A DNA stretch of 64,000 nucleotides. Source: Lytechinus variegatus. Taxonomy: Eukaryota; Echinodermata; Echinoidea; Temnopleuroida; Toxopneustidae. Shown here piece by piece: positions 24,045-33,117 of the stretch. The stretch lies in the NCBI RefSeq assembly GCF_018143015.1, contig NC_054744.1:62001-126000 (forward strand), read 5' to 3'. The position numbers and the translations under genes were made by a program. How positions within the stretch are numbered: position 1 is the stretch's first letter; each line of letters begins with the position of its first letter. The notes under the pieces are model-generated. The model was not told the origin of the DNA, searched no databases, and was given only the letters and a program-made list of their open reading frames with translations.

Positions 24045-25387
24045 ACTCCTCGTGATCCAAGTCCCTCTCCTAAAAATACAAAACGGCAATTAACCCGTTG
24101 ATATTCATCTACCCCTCATTTCCCTCCTCTTCAAAACCACTCTGCCACTTTTAGACAGTTTCCTAGAGATGATTAATAAATATTTTCGATAATAAGAATC
24201 GTTAAAATCAATGAAAATCACATTAAAGACACTATTTAACTGTCTAAAGAAGTTTGAATTAAAACAGTATACTACTCCTCGTGATCCAAGTCCCCTCTCC
24301 TAAAAATACAAAACGGCAATTAACCCGTTGATATTCATCTACCCCTCATTTCCCTCCTCTTCAGAACCACTCTGCCACTTTTAGACAGTTTCCTAGAGAT
24401 GATTAATAAATATTTTCGATAATAAGAATCATTAAAATCAATGAAAATCACATTAAAGACATTATTTAACTGTCTAAAGAAGTTTGAATTAAAACAGTAT
24501 ATACTACTCCTCGTGATCCAAGTCCCCTCTCCTAAAAATACAAAACGGCAATTAACCGTTGATATTCATCTACCCCTCATTTCCCTCCTCTTCAAAACCA
24601 CTCTGCCACTTTTAGACAGTTTCCTAGAGATGATTAATAAATATTTTCGATAATAAGAATCATTAAAATCAATCACATTAAAGACACTATTTAACTGTCT
24701 AAAGAAGTTTGAATTAAAACAGTATATACTACTCCTCGTGATCCAAGTCCCCTCTCCTAAAAATACAAAACGGCAATTAACCCGTTGATATTCATCTACC
24801 CCTCATTTCCCTCCTCTTCAAAACCACTCTGCCACTTTTAGACAGATTCCTAGAGATGATTAATAAATATTTTCGATAATAAGAATCATTAAAATCAATC
24901 ACATTAAAGACACTATTTAACTTTCTAAAGAAGTTTGAATTAAAACAGTATATACTACTCCTCGTGATCCAAGTCCCCTCTCCTAAAAATACAAAACGGC
25001 AATTAACCCGTTGATATTCATCTACCCCTCATTTCCCTCCTCTTCAAAACCACTCTGCCACTTTTAGACAGTTTCCTAGAGATGATTAATAAATATTTTC
25101 GATAATAAGAATCATTAAAATCAATCACATTAAAGACACTATTTAACTGTCTAAAGAAGTTTGAATTAAAACAGTATATACTACTCCTCGTGATCCAAGT
25201 CCCCTCTCCTAAAAATACAAAACGGCAATTAACCCGTTGATATTCATCTACCCCTCATTTCCTCCTCTTCAAAACCACTCTGCCACTTTTAGACAGTTTA
25301 ATAGACATGATTAATGAATATTTTCGATTATAAAAATCATTAAAATCAATGAAAATCACATTAAAAACACTATTTAACTGTCTAAAT
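24045..25387 (+). repeat. ~230-bp tandem array, six copies
   Basis: Monomers begin ACTCCTCGTGATCCAAGTCC at 24045, 24274, 24506, 24731, 24957 and 25183 (steps 229, 232, 225, 226 and 226 bp). The last copy is shortened and runs to 25387. Each continues with CCTAAAAATACAAAACGGCA, TTAACCCGTTGATATTCATC, CCACTTTTAGACAG, AATATTTTCGATAATAAG and TTTAACTGTCTAAAG. Copies differ by a few substitutions and small indels. CTTTTAGACAG and CTGTCTAAAG inside each copy form an inverted pair about 95-100 bp apart. A diverged leader (ACTCCTCGTGATTCAGG) lies at about 23937. Confidence 0.93.
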
Positions 25388-25465
25388 ACTCCTCGTGATC
25401 CAAGTCCCCTTCCCGTGTTAAGTTCGTCCAATTTCCCATAGGAGGGGACTTGGATAACGAGGAGT
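25388..25465. mobile_element. 78-bp palindromic unit (short MITE-like hairpin)
   Basis: ACTCCTCGTGATCCAAGTCC opens the segment and GGACTTGGATAACGAGGAGT closes it, complementary over about 20 bp with one mismatch (G/T at the ninth base). The middle, TTCCCGTGTTAAGTTCGTCC and onward, is not found in the ~230-bp monomers. The left arm is the same word that starts every monomer of the neighbouring array. The array may therefore have grown from, or captured, the end of this palindromic element. Confidence 0.65.
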
Positions 25466-25640
25466 AGTATTACTCGTGATCCAAGTCCCCTATCCTAAAA
25501 ATACAAAACGGCAATTAACCCGTTGATATTCATCTACCCCTCATTTCCCTCCTCTTCAAAACCACTCTGCCACTTTTAGACAGTTTAATAGACATGGTTA
25601 ATGAATATTTTCGATAATACGAATCATTAAAATCAATGAA
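25466..25640 (+). repeat. Further partial copy of the ~230-bp monomer
   Basis: The sequence re-enters the monomer at TTACTCGTGATCCAAGTCCC (about 25470) and follows it through CCACTTTTAGACAG to the ATGAAAATCACATT region, with GACATGGTTAATGAAT in place of the usual GATGATTAATAAAT. It leads directly into the left arm of the long inverted repeat. Confidence 0.8.
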
Positions 25641-25867
25641 AATCACATTAAAAACACTATTTAACTGTCTAAATACTCCTCGTGATCGGAGTCCCCTTCC
25701 CGTGTTGAGTTCGTCCAATTTCCCATAGGAGGGGACTTGGATAACGACTAATACTACTCCTCGTTATCCAAGTCCCCTCCTATGGGAGATTGGACGAACT
25801 TGACACGGGAAGGGGACTCGGATCACGAGGAGTATTTAGACAGTTATATAGTGTTTTTGTGTGATAA
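25641..25867. repeat. Long inverted repeat, ~107-bp arms
   Basis: The left arm 25641-25747 (end of a ~230-bp monomer followed by the palindromic unit) is repeated in reverse complement at about 25761-25867, with a 13-base centre, CTAATACTACTCC. Pairing includes AACTGTCTAAATACTCCTCG on the left against CGAGGAGTATTTAGACAGTT on the right, with only scattered mismatches. An open frame that starts inside the right arm and runs to about 26033 has no recognisable similarity and I do not call it a gene. Confidence 0.85.
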
Positions 25868-26239
25868 ATTTTGTCTTATTAATTGTTTTGATCATTGCTT
25901 CATCAATAGGAAGAATATACCGCCACAGGAGAGAAAAGAAAAAGACTATTTTTGTCGTTTGAAAAAGTGTCCGAGTCAGTTGTTTTTGTGTCAATGGGAA
26001 AACGTGTGGTGGAAGGAAGTCCCCGCTCAGTGAGAAGCTTCGCACAGTTTCGCATCGCGAACAATGAATTTCTTTTGAAAATCTTCCAACCGTGGATTCT
26101 ATTGAAAGATTGCTGATATTTGAGGTGTCTCAAGTTTGTCCCCAGTGACTTGGATGACGATAAGGCCATATTTATGAAACGTCACTATACGTCACCGACA
26201 TTTATGAATATTCATTTGTTCGGCGGAAAAATCGAATGC
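25868..26239. other. Non-coding DNA with an inverted outer copy of the CCAAGTC motif
   Basis: GACTTGGATGACGATAA at 26147-26163 is the complement, with one mismatch, of TTATCGTGATCCAAGTC at 23084-23100. The whole block 23.08-26.16 kb is thus bracketed by inverted motif copies. Next to it, ACGTCAC occurs twice (about 26179 and 26190) and ATGAATATTCAT, a 12-bp palindrome, at about 26204-26215. No gene seen. Confidence 0.5.
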
Positions 26240-26258
26240 ACTGCCTGATCTAGACCAA

Positions 26259-26444
26259 AAGCTTCGGTCTCTGTTTTGTTGGTTGTTCAGCTGAACTTCG
26301 TTGGCTAGGCTTCACTCAAGCTTCGGTCTCTGTTTTGTTGGTTGTTCAGCTGAACTTCGTTGGCTTCACTCAAGCTTCGGTCTCTGTTTTGTTGGTTATT
26401 CAGCTGAACTTCGTTGGCTTTATCACCAAATACAGAGACCGAAG
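26259..26444 (+). repeat. Three-copy 54-59-bp tandem repeat with an inverted tail
   Basis: GCTTCGGTCTCTGTTTTGTT recurs at 26261, 26320 and 26374, each copy followed by GTTATTCAGCTGAAC or GTTGTTCAGCTGAAC and TTCGTTGGCT. An inverted piece, ACAGAGACCGAAG, is at 26432-26444, so the array closes on a complement of its own start. This arrangement resembles a non-autonomous DNA transposon with internal tandem repeats. Confidence 0.8.
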
Positions 26445-26459
26445 TTCTAGCGCGATCTG

Positions 26460-27499
26460 TACAGGGGACTCAATGGCCATATGTTTATGTACTTAAGATC
26501 GGATAAAAAGGGGAAGTGAATTTGTGCGACAGCCGAGGTAAGTCACTGTTTTTGTTCCTTTTAACTTCATTTTTCTCCGTTTTTTGGCAATTGATGCCAA
26601 GAGGGAATATAAATTTGCACTCTGGTCACTATAATTTTCGAATTTTTTATTCATTAAAGACAAAAATTGAAAAGCCCCGACGGGGGGATTCTGCATTACA
26701 AGTCCCCTAATGGTGGCTGCACGATATTGAGCCGTCTGTGTACGAGGAGAAATAAAAAAAAAATGTTAAAAAACTCCTCGAAACAGACGGCTGCCAGCTG
26801 TCTATATGCCTGATCCAGCACTGTTTTCTCGATAAATAAGCCCTTTTGTGGACTTTTGAATATTGTTTACGTAAGAACTTTGAAACTGTGATCATTCATC
26901 GTATGTTTGGTGAGTAGAAACGTATAAGTTGCTATATTTGTTGAAAAATGAGATGAAATGAGTGCTCTGCTGAAATGTACCGAAGCTCCACGGAGCCAGC
27001 CCGCTACGCTCCCGGTCATATCGTTTGGGTTTCCGTTGGTGTTCAAAGAGTAGATTCAGCTTGATTGCAAGCAATTTAAGAGTGATATCGCTTGTAATAT
27101 GGCTTCTGGATTAAAAAGAAACATTCATAGTACATCTTGACTCATGGTGATATTTGAATTCATGTGTTACAGCCCCCATACAGCCCCCTTGTTCATGAAA
27201 ATTTGCAATATTTGCTGAAATTTTTGAAAACGAGATAAAAATGAGGCTACGCAGAAATGCATGTACGGAAGCTCAATGGAGCCAGCCCACTACACTCCCG
27301 GTCAAATCGTTTGGGTTTCCGCGGGTGTTCACAATACAGTGACACTCCCCCCCCCCCCTTTCATGTAAATGTGTGTGTACTGTAGTTCAGCCTAATGTAA
27401 TGAATTTGTAACACTAACATATGACAGAAGGGGGGGGGGGGTTGAGGTGGGCAAATGAAGATTGTAATAGTGCAAACATTCTTTTTTTTTCAAATGCAG
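26460..27499 (+). other. Region upstream of the zinc-finger gene, with a ~65-bp direct duplication
   Basis: No coding exon is recognised. Two blocks are near copies: about 26981-27045 and 27265-27330, sharing GAGCCAGCCC, CTCCCGGTCA and TCGTTTGGGTTTCC. The similarity extends weakly on both sides (offset about 284 bp). A good splice-donor match, GAG|GTAAGT with GT at 26538-26539, and a weaker one, TTG|GTGAGT with GT at 26910-26911, could end 5' untranslated exons of the downstream gene. No promoter can be fixed. C and G homopolymers lie at about 27347-27358 and 27430-27441. Confidence 0.4.
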
Positions 27500-27523
27500 A
27501 AATGTTGAAGCTACTCTACCATA

Positions 27524-28087
27524 ATGGATCTGGCTGCAGATCAGTGTCACTGCCAGATTTGCCACCAAAAGTGCAGTTCCAAATCAAATTTGAATCGGCA
27601 CATGAAGACCCATGAAGCTAAGACCTTCAAGTGTGAGCGATGTGGCAAGTTCTTCACGTTGAAGCAGAACCTTGACAATCATGTGAAAAAGCATCAGAGA
27701 CAAGACCAAGCCCCAACCATTCGCCTTTATAAGCCGGGGGAGGCCCTGCTCAAACCTAGTCTTGCTGCCCAGAGCTATGAAAAATTTGCTAAAGTGGAGA
27801 AGATCGTTGTTGACAAGGTCTGGTGCGACCCAGTAAGTGCTGAGGCCCTGGCAAGGAGCAAGGCTGGTGAAGCTTGGAGGGGTGAGGTACATCTCACCTT
27901 TGGAAAGTACCTCAACAAAACGTTCAAATGGCTAATTGAAAATGATGTGGGATGGATGAAGTTCATCCTTGTCGAGCATCGCACCAAGAAAGATACAAAC
28001 CCACTCACGCTGTGGTTGAAGTCAACTCTTTGGGAGTATGCGGACCAGTTTCCACAAGTTATGTGTCACATACACTCTGTTCTCAAG
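27524..28087 (+). CDS. Coding exon 1: two C2H2 zinc fingers plus conserved domain
   Basis: 188 codons, ending in phase 0 at CTCAAG|GTGAGT. A strong acceptor (long T run, then AAATGCAG) at 27498-27499 precedes the ATG by 24 bases, so the start codon lies early in an internal exon. Finger 1 has C10, C13, H26 and H30; finger 2 has C37, C40, H53 and H57. Both are exact C-x2-C-x12-H-x3-H. Residues after about 60 are not finger repeats: WCDPVSAEALARSKAG at 110-125 and LTFGKYLNKTFKWLIENDVG at 134-153 are the kind of conserved block seen in the DUF6729-like family. The finger pair suggests nucleic-acid binding in the nucleus. Nothing in this exon is broken. Confidence 0.8.
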
Positions 28088-28191
28088 GTGAGTCTGCTGT
28101 CTAAATTATATTGCTGAATAAACTCAAAGAGGTTGAATTCGATTTAAAACAATGGTTGCAATTTATTTCCCTCTTACCTTTCTTTTTACAG

Positions 28192-28279
28192 AAAAAGAAG
28201 CATGGCGATTCCACCACAGCCCCTCTTGTCAGGTTCGAGGAGGAGTACATTGAAGATGTTGCACTTTTGTCTCATGCAG
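28192..28279 (+). CDS. Coding exon 2
   Basis: 88 bases between TTTTTACAG and G|GTAACT. Read in the phase set by exon 1 it gives KKKHGDSTTAPLVRFEEEYI and nine further residues, ending in phase 1. The frame is fully open and joins exon 3 correctly (G plus AC makes Asp). No domain is recognised in these 29 residues; they form a short basic-then-acidic linker. Confidence 0.75.
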
Positions 28280-28407
28280 GTAACTAATTTTGATTAAAAC
28301 TATTTTATCTATTTCTTTAATGAAACATACAATTATGTGTTTATGCACTGTTATAATCGAGATAACTAGTCATGAGCATTTCATTCATTTCTTTTAATTG
28401 TCTTCAG

Positions 28408-28934
28408 ACGACATCCTCCAAGAATCTGATGTGCAAGTGGTGACCTCCCTCACAACAGCGGAGAGACTGATGAAGCCGGCTACATCAACATCAGCGTCAT
28501 CAACATCAGCGTCATCATCATCATCATCTTCAGCCTCATATGAGGGGTGGCAGAAGCACTGGGATGAGTGCATGCCAGCTGCAAACCTCCCGTGGGCCAA
28601 GAGTGATGGGCCACATGGCCTTTTCATCAAGGCTGGAAGCAGGCTGGTACTGAAAGAAACAATGGAATTTCCACCGCCCCCTCAACATAAGTTTGAATCT
28701 GTGATGCCCTCCATGCTTTCGTTCTTTGCAACCAGAATCTTCTTCTGGCGACCGGTCGGAGTGCTCAGGCTCAAGATCCGATGCCCCAACAGAGAGTGTC
28801 CCGCCCCTTCGAGTCGAACTATGTCCCCCCTATGCCCCTGCCAACAGCGGAAGATGAGGAGGAGCTTCTTGGTGTGGAGTTTGTGTTTGTGCAATCCACA
28901 TCCTTCTCTTCCAAGAAGTTCTACATTAACAAAG
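28408..28934 (+). CDS. Coding exon 3, with a frame change inside
   Basis: Starts after TTGTCTTCAG and ends AACAAAG|GTAGGC. From the start it reads DDILQESDVQVVTSLTT, a serine tract (about 28480-28533), GWQKHWDECMPAANLPWAKS, and a segment containing FFWRPVG and RCPNRECP, in the frame set by exon 2. From about 28805 the conserved-looking frame is the one giving SRPFESNYVPPMPLPT and DEEELLGVEFVFV, which is also the frame that joins exon 4. The exon is 527 bases, one or two bases out of register for both ends to be used together. The switch lies about 28795-28815. The simplest reading is an internal deletion that removed the middle of the DUF6729-like domain; a sequencing error would be the alternative. 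Confidence 0.65.
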
Positions 28935-29068
28935 GTAGGCCACTGTTTTTGTTCTTTTTGATGTTGTTGAAATAACATACAGTCAATAATTTCCATTGCT
29001 CCCCCCTCAAGTTGATGACTTGACTGACCTATGTTGTTTCCTTCTTTTCTTTTCTTTTTCATTGGCAG

Positions 29069-30399
29069 TGGAGGAAGAACAGCAGCTGGATGTGGATGAG
29101 GCCAAGGCCGAGGCAGAGCATCCCCAGCAAGAGCCTGAGCCCGAGCCCAAACGGGAGGGAGAGATGCCAGAAGAGAAGGAGGACGATGAGGGCATCGACA
29201 TCGCCGAGGACCCCATCGATTCGCTGAGTCCCCATCACTTCTCCACCGTTACGACGGAAGTTTCCCATCCTGCGCGTGATGATGTCCTCGCCTCCCATCC
29301 CCAACTGCACCTGCCAGGGTATGAGGAAGTGGAACGGCTTGCCCTCCTCCTAATTCAGCTAGCGGATGAAGGGGATAGGCATATCATTCCAAGCGAAGTT
29401 CGCCAACAGATCTTGAGTGCCCTCGATGCCCTCCATGACCATGACAAAACTGCCCGGTCCTTCGTAAAAAAATACAAGTCCAGATGGGGCTATACTCTTT
29501 TTGGCCGTTGTCATGGTCAGGAGTCTGCGGAGAGCTCAGCGGCACAGAAGGTGAACTTCGCTTGGATGAAGTACGCCCAAGCCTAAAAAATCACAGAGGA
29601 ATCCCGCCTGTTGTACGTCCTGATCAAGATGCTGAGGAACCGGCCGGCGGTCAGCACGCTGTCTTCCCCAACAAAGATTGCTAACCTTATCAGGGGGCAG
29701 TACAAGCGCATCGTCGATCGTGTCCGAGATGACCAGTACCTGGCCGAGAAGCAGGTCCCTCTACCGAACATTAATATAAAGTCCATCACCTCTTTCCTGA
29801 CAAAGGAAGACAAGCGGGCCAACTACCTCGCCACAGTGATACCTAAGGCTCTACCCAAGACGAAAGTTGTATCTACCCAACCTCTTCCCACTGCTCCCAC
29901 TCTCCCTGCCATTCTGCCAAAACCTGAGCGAGAGCAGGTCCGTTACCCAACGGTCCCATTGGTCACGAGTGCGACTGTGAGGGCAAGGCGGAAGCTCGAC
30001 CCTGAGAACGTGTCTAGCGCCTCAACCATTCCCAAAGCCCCTGTGCTGGTCGTTCTTCCCCGCCAACCATCTGCGGCTTCGATCTCCTTCCCGTCCACCA
30101 GTTCGTGTTCGTCCGCACCGTTTGTGGTCCCTGCTCCTCCGCCACCTCCTCCACCCAAAGTCTTCGTTCCGAACCCTTCGAAGAAGCCGTGTAGCGCATG
30201 CGGCGTCTTCAATTGCGGTGGGCAGAGGAAGCGGTACAGGCCAGCCAAGGACAAGCTTGTTGGCGGTAAACGCAAGGAGTTCATCTTCTGCCCTACAACG
30301 CGCAAGTCGTTATCGCCTGGCTTCAAAGATCGCGTCTTCGAAAGCTATGAACATTTCTGCCTAGTCGTCGATGCTTTTTTGGCCACAAAGAAAGATTGA
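29069..30399 (+). CDS. Coding exon 4: acidic linker and conserved C-terminal region
   Basis: The acceptor CATTGGCAG precedes 29069, and the phase fits exon 3's second frame (G plus TG makes Val). It begins with a Glu/Asp/Pro-rich stretch, then YEEVERLALLLIQLADEGDR, IPSEVRQQILSALDALHDHD and WGYTLFGRCHGQ, a helical conserved region. TAA at 29584-29586 interrupts, and the same frame then stays open to TGA at 30397-30399. The later part has LYVLIKMLRNRPAVS, VPLPNINIKSITSFLTKEDK, a Pro run (about 30137-30160) and a Cys cluster (CSACGVFNC, then FCPTT) that could bind zinc. A tiny intron between GTGAAC at 29550 and CACAG at 29606 would skip the stop, but would be unusually short for a sea urchin. 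Confidence 0.65.
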
Positions 30400-32255
30400 T
30401 TTTGCTGTTTTTCACATGTTTGTACTTATTGCCTTCTTACAGTAACACGTAGGCTCTTATAATGTGTGCTTGTTTCACATGTTCTTATATTGTGTAATTA
30501 CTGCCTTTTTGCACAGACATTTAAGCTCTTATAATGCTTGCCTATTTATACAATGTTTACTTATTGCCTTCTTGCAGGGACACGTACTAATTGCCTTCTT
30601 GCAGAGACACATAGGCTCTCATAATGTGTGCTTGTTTCACATGTTCTTATATTGTGTAATTACTGCCTTTTTGCACAGACATTTAAGCTCTTATAATGCT
30701 TGCCTATTTATACAATGTTTACTTATTGCCTTCTTGCAGGGACACGTACAAATATGCCTTCTTGCAGAGACACATAGGCTCTCATAATGTGTGCTTGTTT
30801 CACATGCTCTTATATTGTGTAATTACTGCCTTTTTGCACAGACATTTAAGCTCTTATAATGCTTGCCTATTTATACAATGTTTACTTATTGCCTTCTTGC
30901 AGGGACACGTACTAATTGCCTTCTTGCAGAGACACATAGGCTCTCATAATGTGTGCTTGTTTCACATGTTCTTATATTGTGTAATTACTGCCTTTTTGCA
31001 CAGACATTTAAGCTCTTATAATGCTTGCCTATTTATACAATGTTTACTTATTGCCTTCTTGCAGGGACACGTACAAATATGCCTTCTTGCAGAGACACAT
31101 AGGCTCTCATAATGTGTGCTTGTTTCACATGTTCTTATATTGTGTAATTACTGCCTTTTTGCACAGACATTTAAGCTCTTATAATGCTTGCCTATTTATA
31201 CAATGTTTACTTATTGCCTTCTTGCAGGGACACGTACAAATATGCCTTCTTGCAGAGACACATAGGCTCTCATAATGTGTGCTTGTTTCACATGTTCTTA
31301 TATTGTGTAATTACTGCCTTTTTGCACAGACATTTAAGCTCTTATAATGCTTGCCTATTTATACAATGTTTACATATTGCCTTCTTGCAGGGACACGTAC
31401 TAATTGCCTTCTTGCAGAGACACATAGGCTCTCATAATGTGTGCTTGTTTCACATGTTCTTATATTGTGTAATTACTGCCTTTTTGCACAGACATTTAAG
31501 CTCTTATAATGCTTGCCTATTTATACAATGTTTACTTATTGCCTTCTTGCAGGGACACGTACAAATATGCCTTCTTGCAGAGACACATAGGCTCTCATAA
31601 TGTGTGCTTGTTTCACATGTTCTTATATTGTGTAATTACTGCCTTTTTGCACAGACATTTAAGCTCTTATAATGCTTGCCTATTTATACAATGTTTACTT
31701 ATTGCCTTCTTGCAGGGACACGTACTAATTGCCTTCTTGCAGAGACACATAGGCTCTCATAATGTGTGCTTGTTTCACATGTTCGTATATTGTGTAATTA
31801 CTGCCTTCTTGCAGAGACATTTAAGCTCTTATAATGCTTGCCTATTTATACAATATTTACTTATTGCCTTCTTGCAGGGACACGTACTAATTGCCTTCTT
31901 GCAGAGACACATAGGCTCTCATAATGTGTGCTTGTTTCACATGTTCGTATATTGCACAGAGATGTACATCTCTCTGAGATGTAGGCTGTTAATTCTTGCC
32001 TATTTATTCAATGTGTACTTACTGCCTTCTTGCAGAGACTTGTAGGTTCTTATAATGTACTGAAGCCCTTTTATTCGGGAACTCAAGTTATTTACTTGCC
32101 ATTTATAATATGTGCATTTGCTGCATTCTTGCTGAGAAAATGAGTTTTTACAGGGTAATCCATTGGTATGTACTAGATGTCCTTTTGACAGGAATCTCAG
32201 GAATTTTTTGTGTGCTCTTACTGCCTTCTTCAAGAGATATATCCTTTTTTATGAT
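30400..32255 (+). repeat. 162/163-bp tandem array behind the gene
   Basis: GTGTGCTTGTTTCACATG starts or nearly starts copies at 30464, 30626, 30789, 30951, 31114, 31277, 31439, 31602, 31764 and 31926. Steps are 162 or 163 bp, set by two variants: CGTACTAATTGCC (162, type A) and CGTACAAATATGCC (163, type B). Their order is A B A B B A B A A. Each monomer contains three related pieces beginning (T/C)TGCCTT(C/T)TTGCA. Decayed pieces continue at about 32030, 32118 and 32218, and one partial copy precedes at 30423. Within the array the copies are almost identical. Open frames through it (IAFLQRHIGSHNVC and so on) are a product of the repeat. It may form the 3' untranslated end of the upstream gene. 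Confidence 0.93.
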
Positions 32256-32615
32256 GTGTGAAAGATATGTGCCAAAGATATGCGATTTACATCTCTTTAT
32301 AGGTTGCCATTTTTTTTCAAAAACAGTATTAAGTGGTCTGTCATGGATATAATAATTATTCCTTTTATTATTTTTTATTATAAATGAGGTTTCTTTTAAC
32401 GTTATTCCATTATTTTGCAGCTGAAACAATATTTTGTTGTTTATTGTAAAAGAGAACTTTATTTACGTATTATATTTTATTTTATTTACAAAATGACTTT
32501 ATTCTGCACGTCGGAAAGGAAAAAAGAAGAAAAAGAAAAGAAGTGTTTTATTAAAAACACAAAGAATGATTACGTATTTCAAAGCTTTCAGACTTTTTTT
32601 CTATCTTTGTGTCTA
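32256..32615. other. AT-rich non-coding DNA
   Basis: No gene, RNA or repeat recognised. The stretch contains T-rich and A-rich runs (for example TTTTATTATTTTTTATTAT near 32361) and an A/G-rich patch at about 32516-32542. Short open frames on either strand have no recognisable similarity. Confidence 0.6.
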
Positions 32616-33000
32616 AATGCTTGTTTTGTTTGTATGTTTGTGTGAGCCTGTATGTTTGTGTGTATGCATGGGTGTGTATGTGTGTGTGTGTCTGATGTGT
32701 GTGTAATATGCGTGTTTGTGTGTGTGTCTTATTGTGAATGTCTGCTACGTGTCTGTGTGTGTGTCTGTTGTGTATTTTTGTGTGTGTTTGTATGTATGTA
32801 TGTATGTTGATTCTATGTGCCTGTGTTTGTGTGTATGTACATTTTGTGTGTATGTTTGTTGTGTGTCTTTTGTGTGTATATTGCGTGTATGTGTGTCTTT
32901 TGAGTGTATGTACAGTATGTTTGTGTGTGCTTGTTGTGGACGATTGGCTGTGTGAGTATGTTTGTATGTATGTTGGTATGGGAATGAGTATGCTTGTACT
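32616..33000 (+). repeat. TG-rich microsatellite region
   Basis: An irregular mixture of TGTG, TGTATG, TGTTTG and TGTC words runs from about 32616 to 33000, left of the 5S array. Open frames on both strands, rich in Cys and Val or in His and Thr, are composition effects. Purine-pyrimidine alternation of this kind can adopt Z-DNA, which is general knowledge and not shown here. Confidence 0.85.
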
Positions 33001-33025
33001 GGCATGCTGGGGGATAATGGATATG

Positions 33026-33117
33026 GGTCTCCCATCCAAGTACTAACCGAGCCCTATGCTGCTTGACTTCGGTGATCGGACGAGAACCGGTATATTCAGC
33101 ATGGTATGGTCGTAGGC
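33026..33117 (-). pseudogene. Truncated 5S rRNA gene at the array's left edge
   Basis: Nucleotides 1-92 of the 120-nt gene are present and identical to the other copies. The remaining 28 nt are replaced by ATAATGGATAT-type sequence that continues the low-complexity flank. The break falls inside the C box (nt 80-97), so the TFIIIA-binding element is cut, and the T-rich terminator is lost. The upstream flank on the right is complete. A transcript, if any, would run on into the TG-rich region. It marks the exact left boundary of the array. Confidence 0.93.

Larger units (their letters stand above)
27524..30399 (+). pseudogene. Spliced C2H2 / DUF6729-like protein gene, probably inactive copy
   Basis: Four exons are supported by clear GT-AG borders: 27500-28087 (coding from ATG 27524, good context with A at -3 and G at +4), 28192-28279, 28408-28934 and 29069-30399. 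The product would begin with two C2H2 fingers, continue through a conserved KYLNKTFKWL segment, a Ser-rich linker and a PPPPQHKFES...FFWRPVG...RCP segment. From memory the latter resembles DUF6729-type proteins, a multicopy family in fishes and marine invertebrates. An acidic stretch and a conserved C-terminal part (RNRPAVS...VPLPNINIKSIT) follow. Two faults are visible: the start and end of exon 3 are open in different frames, and exon 4 has a TAA at 29584-29586. Family members as I recall are longer between these parts, so an internal deletion is likely. DNA binding is plausible from the fingers; no function is established. No AATAAA is near the stop. Confidence 0.65.

Noticed and set aside
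25782-26033. 83-codon open frame starting in the long inverted repeat
   Set aside because: It begins inside the repeat arm and shows no similarity to a known family.
26480-26540. GGATAAAAAG at 26501 as a TATA box for the zinc-finger gene
   Set aside because: A start about 30 bp downstream would fall on the candidate splice donor at 26538, leaving almost no exon.
30464-32045. Long open frames in the 162/163-bp array
   Set aside because: The frame is open because type A monomers are a multiple of three; type B copies break it, and the peptide is repetitive.
18858-33025. LTR retroelement or other virus-like element
   Set aside because: No long terminal repeats and no retroelement, capsid or polymerase-like segments were recognised.
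32551-33046. Cys/Val-rich and His/Thr-rich open frames on both strands
   Set aside because: They are translations of a TG/CA-rich simple sequence.
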